Source: Seiridium cupressi
Taxonomy: Eukaryota; Ascomycota; Sordariomycetes; Amphisphaeriales; Sporocadaceae
Direction: 5' to 3'
Length of the DNA stretch: 64,000 nucleotides
Assembly: GCA_036674765.1 (NCBI GenBank)
Contig: JARVKI010000020.1
Span: 248,001-312,000 of the forward strand
In this document: positions 55,743-64,000 of the stretch, one piece after another
Layout: every line of letters starts with the position of its first letter
How positions within the stretch are numbered: the stretch's first letter is position 1
Notes under the pieces: generated by a model
Told to the model about the DNA's origin: nothing
Seen by the model: the letters and a program-made list of their open reading frames with translations, nothing else
Database searches by the model: none
Program-made: the position numbers and the translations under genes

Positions 55743-57104
55743 TAACAAGCTCCGGTCGAGCAACCCGAACCCCACTATAAGCTGTCCATCAACTTGCGTC
55801 TCGTCGCATGACCATCGCAAAGGCAATCTCCTGGCTTCCGGGCCACTGATTTTCACCCGTTCACTTGTCTTTCAAAGACTGCAAGGAACCACAGATGGAT
55901 GACCAACAGCCTCTCTGCAGGCCTTGTGACCTGCCAACGATATATAGCCCTTGATACTAGGGTTAGGGTTATTATTTCATCCAGGTCTAACGAATAGAAG
56001 CGGCCAGAATCGTGAACGTTATGCTATGTATACTATAAAGGCCAGCCCGTGGGCAATAAGGCGAGCAGCAATGAATTTTGATGACCTGAATATGTCACAC
56101 TCTTCTTTTGAAATAAGCAGGATGTATATTCATTAAATTTAACTTTGATACCCCAAATACGAGAATTGTTCTACTATAATATCACCTCGATTCCGTGAAG
56201 CCATTCCACGCCTCCCAATCTGTGTAGATTATCAATTCAACTATAACCAGCAGCCTGACCCTACTCGATAGAACGCTACAACGCAACAAACAAATTTTCC
56301 CACTTGAAATCGCTCTATTTGAGCTTCCCATCATACGCAAGCATTCAAGGGCCAATGGAGTACATGGTCCCACCACAAAATCAGACGGAAAGAACGCTTT
56401 GTGAGGCAGCCATCTTCGTCACTAGGTTAGCCATATAGATAAAATGCCATCATAAAATTCAAATGCATTACTCTGTAAACACTAGTTTTTCTGCGTCTGC
56501 ATTTAGCTCTACCAACCCCTCAAACATCCACGGAAGTTTTTTCTACTCTACTGGAGCTCGGATGCGTGGGAGGAGATATATGACAGTCTGGGCTTGCACA
56601 TCGATCACGACCGCCATGGGTATCGATGTGATCTTCGAAGACGACAGGTTTATATCCTGGAGATGATGAATCAGGAACCAACCACATCTGACCTAAGATC
56701 AACAACATTCTACCTAGTACTTCGAAAGACGGTAGAAGATGGTGATATCTATACTAGAGTGGGCTTCTTGCATTTCAAGACGATGGATACGGAGATCAGG
56801 TCGAGGAAAGATTTCAACCAAATTCTCTCGGAGCTTAGCGTTATAACAGACTGCGACATCCGTTGATTTGATTATATAGCCATTTATAGTCTAATTGACA
56901 AAATATGCGAACATATATTAAAATATCTACCTGAGAGCGATACTATTCGACACGATTGAAAGCTGATATAAATTAAATAATATAATTATGAAACGCTATC
57001 ATCGAAAACAACTTAAAGCATTTTATGCGTTACGGCCATCCCGCATGTTGCCCCTCATATGAAATCCTTAATTCGTCGAGCTGAGTTAAATTCTACTGTC
57101 CGTA
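55743..57104. other. Intergenic region with A/T-rich stretch
   Basis: About 1.36 kb downstream of Fip1. 56870-57030 is strongly A/T-rich. Within it lies a possible HET-protein remnant (listed separately). No intact gene. Confidence 0.4.
56463..56866 (+). pseudogene. Possible decayed fragment, HET-protein C-terminus-like
   Basis: A 90-residue frame ending at 56866 contains Phe-Tyr-Leu-Val-Leu-Arg-Lys-Thr followed by Tyr-Thr-Arg-Val-Gly-Phe-Leu, a pattern seen at the C-terminus of many fungal heterokaryon-incompatibility (HET domain) proteins. Another frame covers the sequence just upstream (56463-56666). No HET domain or intact start lies upstream, so if the resemblance is real this is a broken remnant. 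Low confidence. Confidence 0.25.
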
Positions 57105-58511
57105 ATGTCGGACTCCTCTAAGGATGGCATATTGGCCCTCTGTGGCTCCATGATGGGCCTTTGTACCATTGCTGTTGGCCTCCGCTTCTGGAGTTGAGTG
57201 CGAAACAAGTTGCCTATCATAGCTGATGATTGGAATGGTGGCCTCGCTCTTGTGAGTGAACCACTGGTCAATTTCCTGCCCTCCGCGGCAATCCCTCTTG
57301 ACGATGCCGAATAAATATCACTAACCGAGCGAATCTATCGTGGTCCACAATAAAATGTTAGGCTATTCTAATTATAATTTTAATCCTAAGGAAACAGAGC
57401 CAATGGGTAGAACGAGTGAAGTGGTGAGCACGATTCCTTTCCCACCGAACCTTCCTGGGGAGACTCAACTAACGAAGTGGACATCTGCCTAGTCTCAAAT
57501 TGGCCTTGACGTGCTCTCTAACAACACACTCGCTTTCGTGAAGTTAAGCGCGCTCTTCTTCTACCGCTGCATCTTTAGTGCCAACGGGAAGTGGACCATG
57601 CATGGGGCAGTATTCTGGCCCACCGTCGTCGTGGTGGTCCTATGGCTGTGGGCATTCCACTTCTTAATAGAATTCCAATGCGGCACACATTTCACCGCGT
57701 TATGGGAGAGCTCCGATCTGAGATACTGCACCAGTTCGTTCCCGTTCTTGTACGAGCTTGTGATTTCCGACTTCCTCTTAGACATATGGATCCTACTCCT
57801 TCCAACTCCTAGCGTGCATTGAGTCTGAACCTGCTACACTCTTTAGTTCTCTGATATCTTCTTACTAATAGACCTATCGTGCAGATTTTGCATTTTTACA
57901 AGATCTTGGAAAGGAAGTTTTCCATCATTGGCGTTTTTCTGGTGGCCTTTGTGTGTGTCCCTCAACCACACGGTATACATGGTTGCCTCTTTAACCTTTG
58001 TTCGGTGGTCTTGCAGCCTCGATCTCTCGAATGGTGCAGTATATCGAGGTCGAACTGAGAGGTCTAGAATATCTCTTGAACAGCAATCACTAGCGTAAGT
58101 CTACAAGCGATCGTAAGACGACGAAACATGGTCAGTTTTGCTGACGTTTCGGCGATACCCATTTCAGACCGCAACACAACGTCGTTATTCTACACCATGC
58201 TCGAGGCGGGAATAACGCTCGTTGGTTTAAAGCTGCCGTCGCTGCGGATCGTCTCTATCTTCACCAAGCCAGGAGAGATTATGCGCACTGTGAGAAACCT
58301 CATCGAATTTTCCTTTCTGCGTAGCAACAGTAGCAACATAGATGCCTCGCAGCCCACTACTACCAGTGCCTTCCAGGAACACGGAAAGGCCGGGTCTTTC
58401 AGCACCCGCCCTAGCGAGAGTTTACATGTGGTGCATCAAGACGTCCCCATGTCGTCCCCAAGTTTCATAGAAGACCCTGGGAAGCAAACTCGAACTCCGT
58501 CAAGAGAATGA
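57105..58511 (+). pseudogene. PTH11/SAT4-type integral membrane protein gene with in-frame stop
   Basis: The pieces spell a fungal rhodopsin-like (PTH11/SAT4, DUF3328-unrelated) seven-helix protein: an N-terminal helix ending Val-Gly-Leu-Arg-Phe-Trp-Ser from 57105, Asp-Asp-Trp at ~57230, Val-Val-His-Asn-Lys near 57340, an exon 57493-57822 with Ala-Phe-Val-Lys-Leu-Ser-Ala-Leu-Phe-Phe-Tyr-Arg and Phe-Gln-Cys-Gly-Thr-His-Phe, a short helix exon near 57885-57950, and the last exon 58172-58511 with Leu-Phe-Tyr-Thr-Met-Leu-Glu-Ala-Gly. A TGA at 57195-57197 interrupts the first exon where relatives have Arg. A TAG at 58091-58093 sits just before a GTAAGT donor and may be a second stop. Splice sites are largely preserved, so inactivation seems recent. 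Confidence 0.6.
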
Positions 58512-61500
58512 GAAACGAAGTGCACAAAAGAATCATGGATCAAAATTGGTGAGTTCGCGTTAATTGTGTTAGCGCCGGATGAGGATATTGAGTAGACCGA
58601 ATGTTGGTAATAGTGGTCAGTTGTAAAAGGCGTAGACCCCAACACAGATCTAGAGGCCTATACACTAACATATAGTTTTAGACACAGTCGTACTTGACAA
58701 ACAACCACGCTACACTTACTATACCCAACATTGGCAAGCAGGCTTCAGTTCACTTTCTGGCAGTAGCCCTGTCGAGAAGAGTGTGTCAGCAATCCAACCC
58801 CCTGAGCCAAGTTCCCTCCATCATGACTATATAGGACTGGACCCAGGCGAGCGCACCCGTCATCGAGAATATGGTCTATGACACGAATCCTGCCACCAAC
58901 AGTATTGGTGTGTGCCTTACACAATAGATCGACGGCAAGAACACTGTCTTCACCCGGTAACAGCAGCTGGACTGGCACCAGGAGCGCGGCCCCGGCCTGA
59001 GCAGCACAAGCTCTTCCCGCGTATGGTCGAGGTCCTCATGAAGAACGCGACGTAACGGCCTTCATCCCGATGAAGAGGGAGACGAAGCCTTCTTTGAAGA
59101 CGAGCTGGAAGATGACCTACACTGCGCTGTTTACTGTATGCCAATCATTACTAACGGTTATTCTTAGTAGTGGTCAGTGAAAATCTAAATTATGAAGGCG
59201 AGGTTCTCGGTCACTGCCGCAATTCCGTGAAACCTGACGAGATTGCTGCTTAAACTTTCGGGTTCAAAGTGGAAAGGAGCTTGGCTTTATGAGTTCCCTC
59301 TCCTAGTTGCTCAACTTAATCTGATTGAGAAGGTACGACGAGGGCCAGAAACCCATTCACTTTGGTGTTTCCTTCTCAAGTGTTCTATCAAATGTCAATC
59401 GCTTAGTGTGATAGATAGCCTCTGCAGCAGACATCAGGAATATCATAAAAGAGAGGATGATGAGGATGGCATATTTGAAAGTGCGACTCAACTCTCTTTC
59501 AAAGCTAAGGCATCACCACACAACACCAGTCGTTTACCTCACCTTAATATTACATCACAAACCATCTTAATATACATTACATAATCTCTGGGTAAGCAGT
59601 GATAGAAATCATTCAGTTTGAGTTGCCGGATAATAGAACATCCCGATGTGGCGCACTGATATCTAACAACTCTTCTGAAAATGGTGCTTTATTAGGATAA
59701 CAGTTTGCAGCGTGGTTAGTTGTTTGGCTTGCCAGAATAAAAACACTAGTGTTTGCCTATTGCCTGTTGATTTTTTGCCTTATCAATCAATTGTGTTGTG
59801 ATGCAACTGAAGAATTCAGCATCTTATATAGTGCACTGAGATTTGCTGTTTTTCATGCCATCATTTTACAGATCAAATCATGATCACAAACTTGCCATGT
59901 CCCTGTTCTTAAGTAAAGGAAGTCTGCCTATTAAAGTTCTCGCTGTTTCCTTTATCAATTTTATCGCCGTTCCTTCCTCAATTAACTATATATCGTTCTT
60001 TCACTTATTGCTACTCGTTGCTCCTTCTTACAGTGCCTATCATTGCTTTTTCTCTAGTCACACTTATTATCACTTATGGCTCCTTCCTACAATACATACC
60101 ATGGCTCTTTCCTATGGTACACGTATCGTCGCTCCTTCCTATAGTAACTATATCATCGTTCCTTCTTATGGTACATATATCCTCGTTCTTTCCCATAATG
60201 CCCATCGTCGCTCCTTCCCGGGGCGCCTATATCTTCGCTCCTTCCCACAATATATTATCGTCACACTTGCCAATTCCTCAATCAAGTAATCCAGGTATAA
60301 ATAGACTTACTTTCTCACGCTCCAGTCTCTGCTGCCTCCCCTCTTCTTCATCACTCTACTACCCTCAACAGGTATGTTCGCCTTTCGTTGCAGTTCTACC
60401 CTTGATACTCCTCCTCATCAGTACATCTTGAACACTTCCCAATCCCATTACCATTCTAGGTCACCAAAATACCCACTACCCTAGCTACAGGACTGAGTGA
60501 GCGAGAGCTATTCTTGTCTCATTTCAATCCTGCAAACCTCTTCCCATCATCCGTCCATCTCCCTAGCAACACATTCTCGCGGTCACGTTCGGGCTTCCAT
60601 GATCGTGCGGACTCCTCACCGCTGCTGTATCCAACACGCTTTTGTGAGAGGTCTCGTCGTCAGAACCTCCCATTCGAGTCCACCTCTTATCGAATCTTCA
60701 TCATACCGAAACACAATCTCACCGTCAAGTATCCTCGATTTCAGAGCACTTACAGGTCTCGTGTCTGCTTTGAGTGGTTAAGTGCACGATTTTGAGTTGT
60801 AACGATATAGGGGATCAGGCTCGAATCTGGTAACCTCTTTAAAGTTATTGCTAATTATTCTGCAGTAGACAATCATCAGTATCTGGTAAGTCTCTCGAGT
60901 CCGCAAACCCACAATGCAACACAAGTCACAATCCAGGCTTCTAAGCTGTCCCCCACTCACCTTATTCCCACATTCATTTTTAGCACATTACAAGGTTTGA
61001 TCTTGAAGCTCCTGGAGACTGATAAATCATTTAGTGCTTAACAATCGCAAACGAGGGGCGTCACATGATTTCCATGAGGTTGACAGGGCTGGTCTGTCGA
61101 TAGGACAATCGGACTACCTCAGAACTGGTTGTTACTATTATCGATTGGATTGTTGCTCCGCAACCTTTTGCCAACCTCGATTCCATGGCTCAAGATTTGA
61201 TACAATCGAGACTGATATATTTAAACAGAGTCTGAGCTCCCCAGAAGCTCAATCGGAACCACCATATATCTTCATCTCTCATTTACATTCCTTTTCATCA
61301 CTTACGCTTGACCACATCGGACCCAGCAACTTCATCGCAAACCACAGCTTCGTCGAACGGATAGAAGATAGACGAATACTTTCTTAGCATCGCACTTCAT
61401 AATATCCCTATCCTATAGCTCGCCCCTTGGTTGAGTCCGAGGCAAGTTGAACCCAAATCCTGCCCCTACCGACTGACCAGCTGAGCCTCAGCTCAAGTCG

Positions 61501-61679
61501 GTCTCACTACCAGCACTTGTTACTATTCTGACCACATTGAGTTGTGTGCTGGAACTACTTGAGCTTTGCGTCACATGGTCCCTTCCCTTCAGGCTCTGCT
61601 GATTGCTGACTCGACTTTTCAGATCGACGACATCATACCAGAAACCTAATCACATTTGATTCCGTGATTAGTTGACAAG
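58512..61679. other. Long repeat-bearing intergenic region
   Basis: About 3.2 kb. It holds the minisatellite listed below and the presumed promoter and leader of the last gene (a TATAAATAG-like box near 60296). Frames at 58745-59150 show no family feature. No intact gene is seen. Confidence 0.4.
59942..60263 (+). repeat. Degenerate ~27-bp minisatellite
   Basis: Units beginning G(C/T)TC(C/T)TTCC start at 59942, 59969, 59995, 60020, 60079, 60104, 60131, 60158, 60185, 60210 and 60237, giving spacings of 27, 26, 25, 59, 25, 27, 27, 27, 25 and 27. The most regular part is 60104-60263. In one frame the 27-mers read as 9-residue Ala-Pro-Ser-Tyr-x-x-Tyr-Ile-type units, but the 25- and 26-base spacers shift it, so coding is unlikely. 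Confidence 0.85.
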
Positions 61680-63272
61680 ATGGATTCGGCCGCAAGAATC
61701 GACGACTTGGTGGGGGAGCAATCTACTTCCCAGCTTCAGACCACCGCCCACCCTATCGACGCCGACTACGTTCGACAAGCTCTCAAAAGCGACCGCGACA
61801 ACTGGCAACCCGAGATCAGCAGCCTTGAGGAGGCTCTCGAATGGGAGGCAGCGTATGCCTCGCTCAACAACGCCGACGACCCCAGCGACTTCCCGATCGA
61901 CGACCCACAAGCTCAGGGCGCGCTGGCTTTGCGACTTGCTCGTGCAATGATGAATACAGAAGACACTCTCGAGGAAGTATCTCGTGAGGATAAGCAGAGA
62001 GACAAGGATTCTGAGGGTCCGGGCAGCAAGAAAAAGGTGCCTAAGAAGAAGACCATTAAGCATCACCCACATCTGGTCCACATAAAAGCCTGGACGCTAC
62101 TGGTAAGTCTAGGAGACAGCAATCATGGTTTGCTAAGGTTTGAACAAAAGAAACTAATTCACGATAGTGGGCAATATATCATGCCCAGAAGGGTACCTGC
62201 AGAGTGCCTGCATGGTTTTCGGCCCGCATGCCGACGCGTACCGAATGTGCCAATTTCATGGCTCGATTCGAATTGATTGAAGGTTACCTCATGGTTAGTG
62301 TATCGGAGAACTTGGAATTTACACTGTCTAACTGCAATTATAGGTGTCAAAATCCTTGTGCAGCTCTTTTTACGAAGCCTCCTTTGAAGATCGCTTGGCA
62401 TATTATCCCGAAGCTGAGATGCATGTAAGTCTTGTTGCGACTAGGCATAAACAATATTCCAAATTGCTAACTGGCTCTAGACCAAGATTGCAAACAAGAG
62501 GCTCAACACCCGCCGCGATACAAAGGTCTCCTTCGGCGACCACATGATGAAAAACCGCGACGATTATTATAAGGACGACGAAGGAAACTTTCGTGATCGA
62601 GCAAACGGCCAACTAATCAGCCAGTCAGAGTCATCGACTCTGTCCGCAGACTATCGGAAGCTTGTACAGGAACTGCCCACAAGAAAGAGAGGCAGCGACC
62701 AAGGGCTCTTTGTGGACGCCTTAGGCCCTTCTGAGGCGGGCAAGTCTCAGAAACGAAAAGCCCCGTCACACGACGCCATCGGCGACAATGATGAGGAACA
62801 AGAGGAGGCACCCCCTAGAAAAAGTGCCCGTAAAGGCAAGACATCCCGTCCTACACGTGCTTCGCGTAAGGGCGGATATACAGCTCCACCACAAGTGGCT
62901 GCGGGGCCTGCGGATGTAGTCTCTACGCTGAAAGGGGGGCAGGCCAACACTCTTGTCATGGCCAATGGTCTAAATAAGCCCACTGTCGCTTCTACGGAGC
63001 ATAGCGGCGTCCAACCTGGCTATCCCGGCGCTTACGCTGCTGCCTTACCTTTGGCGGTGACACAAGACGCCGCACGACTCAACATGAACTATCTGAACCA
63101 GGGTAGTTCTTTTCTCTCACAGCAGGGGTTCGGCCTTTTCACCACCGACACTCCCCGAACATATGGTAACCAGTTGTCTACCTTGGATGGTTTCTCATCA
63201 ATGAACGCGTTTGTTGAGCCTACACAAACGCATGTATCCCTGGCTCCTGATATTCTAGGAGTTGCTCCATAG
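61680..63272 (+). CDS. Unrecognised protein with basic, nuclear-type C-terminal region
   Basis: Four exons: 61680-62102, 62168-62293, 62344-62424 and 62481-63272; introns 65, 50 and 56 nt, all GT-AG and in phase; 473 residues to the first stop. The N-terminus is acidic and helical, followed by a Lys-rich stretch (Lys-Lys-Lys-Val-Pro-Lys-Lys-Lys). Exons 2-4 encode a Trp/Tyr/Cys-containing globular section (Trp-Ala-Ile-Tyr-His-Ala, Ala-Trp-Phe-Ser-Ala-Arg-Met-Pro). A basic Lys/Arg/Ser-rich segment with probable nuclear signals lies at ~330-365, then a Gly/Ser/Asn/Gln-rich tail. No family is recognised. The frame stays open for 141 more codons past the TAG at 63270-63272, so the C-terminus given here may be too short. 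Confidence 0.7.
63234..63272 (+). other. Putative 39-nt intron containing the TAG stop
   Basis: It starts GTATCC and ends CCATAG, phase 0 on both sides. 39 nt is at or below the usual lower limit for fungal introns and the branch site is weak (CTCCTGAT), so the call is tentative. Confidence 0.35.
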
Positions 63273-63695
63273 GTTGGAGCAACTTCTACGTATAATCCGG
63301 TATTTCAAACGTCGTCACACCCTCATCACGTCCAAGTGAACCCTCAGCTCCTGACACAAGCTGAGTTTCAGAACACTGGCGCGCCTTCCTATGCGACTTA
63401 TACAAATGATGCCGCAGGAGCTCATTTACTGTTACCTTTTATCGCCACTGGCGAACAGCAAGAACAACAGCAATCACAGGCAACAACTGCCCCAGAACCT
63501 GGTTGGACTGAATCGTTCTTAGCCAAACTGGCAGCAGTTGAAGCGGAGATGCAGTTCACCGGGGATCACGCCCCCCCTCAAGAGACCACCGTTCCCGACG
63601 CCATAACGCCACCACTAACACTCGACGATGTGTTGAAGTGTGATCCCGCGCAGGATTTCTTCTGGCCACAGTGTAATGGACAAGACGGCCTATGA
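63273..63695 (+). other. In-frame open extension of the preceding gene
   Basis: The same reading frame continues for 141 codons after the TAG and ends at 63695. The composition (Gln, Pro, Thr, Ala, aromatic) matches the tail before the stop. A 39-nt GT...AG segment, 63234-63272, contains the TAG and is a multiple of three; splicing it would give one 601-residue protein. Alternatives are a nonsense mutation or readthrough. Confidence 0.5.
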
Positions 63696-64000
63696 CATAC
63701 GCCGAAGCTCCAGCGCTGCCAAGGAAATTCTACCTATAGACTATAGATTTTCTTCTTCTTAGAGAATTTCTCCGCAATTCTATGTCGCGGGCGACATAAA
63801 ACGCGAGGAGAACAGACATCTTTCTCTTATATTTTCCTTATAATACGGCTAGATTTATTTCTTGGAGAACACAGTTTGATAGATAGACCGCATGATAGAG
63901 ACAGAAATTCAGGTCTTTGACACTAAACTATTATCAATGTCCCTTTTGTTTCTGCCTTCCGTGCTAATGTCGCTGATAAATGCGTGAGTATCGCTGATAG
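63696..64000. other. 3' flank at window end
   Basis: A/T-rich 3' untranslated and intergenic sequence after the last frame; nothing else is supported before the window ends. Confidence 0.35.

Noticed and set aside
58745..59144. Minus-strand frames near 59 kb
   Set aside because: No family feature, no splice structure and stops in the neighbouring frames; treated as non-coding.
59855..60289. Plus-strand ORF across the minisatellite
   Set aside because: Repeat spacers of 25 and 26 bases break the 9-residue periodicity and no signal peptide, introns or flanking coding sequence support it.
1..64000. CRISPR arrays, rRNA genes, intact transposons, bacterial-type operons
   Set aside because: None seen; spliced genes and families are fungal, and the only clear tandem array is the 27-bp minisatellite.

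Overview
The window is nuclear DNA of a filamentous ascomycete (Pezizomycotina). Most genes carry several 48-70 nt spliceosomal introns with GT(A/G)AGT-like donors, CTAAC/CTGAC-like branch sites and YAG acceptors. The families are typical of this group: Zn2Cys6 regulator, 2EXR protein, Dal5-type permease, ascomycete laccase ending in DSGI, PTH11/SAT4-type membrane protein, Mbp1-type APSES factor. I cannot place it reliably below the subphylum. Exon limits below were worked out by hand from splice signals and reading phase.

Layout. 1-16 kb is mostly housekeeping: the 3' part of a large acidic protein, a MYND-finger protein, a GNAT acetyltransferase, a LYR-motif protein, an Mbp1-like cell-cycle regulator, a probable kinetochore Fta1/CENP-L protein, a 2EXR protein and a small secreted protein. 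17.6-31 kb is an accessory block: a laccase with a mucin-like stalk, a Dal5-family transporter, a TIP30-like oxidoreductase, a sugar transporter and a Zn2Cys6 regulator, separated by long non-coding stretches. 32-43 kb holds a candidate small secreted protein, a protein joining a NYN-like domain to CCCH fingers, a multi-CxxC protein, a glycosyltransferase-like protein and a surface-sensor-like glycoprotein.

43-56 kb returns to conserved functions. The two subunits of PLP synthase (PdxS/Snz and PdxT/Sno) are divergent over about 750 bp, which suggests a shared promoter. They are followed by two MFS transporters, then a divergent pair of Nup49-type nucleoporin and the polyadenylation factor Fip1. 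From 56 kb the sequence looks decayed: a possible HET-protein remnant, a PTH11-like pseudogene with at least one in-frame stop, and an 11-copy ~27 bp minisatellite. The last gene is unrecognised and its frame stays open far beyond its first stop codon.

No clear new multi-gene system was found. The best candidates for follow-up are the NYN-CCCH protein, the stalked laccase and its neighbours, the terminal gene with the 39-nt stop-containing insert, and the 107-residue secreted protein. No rRNA, convincing tRNA, CRISPR array or intact transposon was seen.
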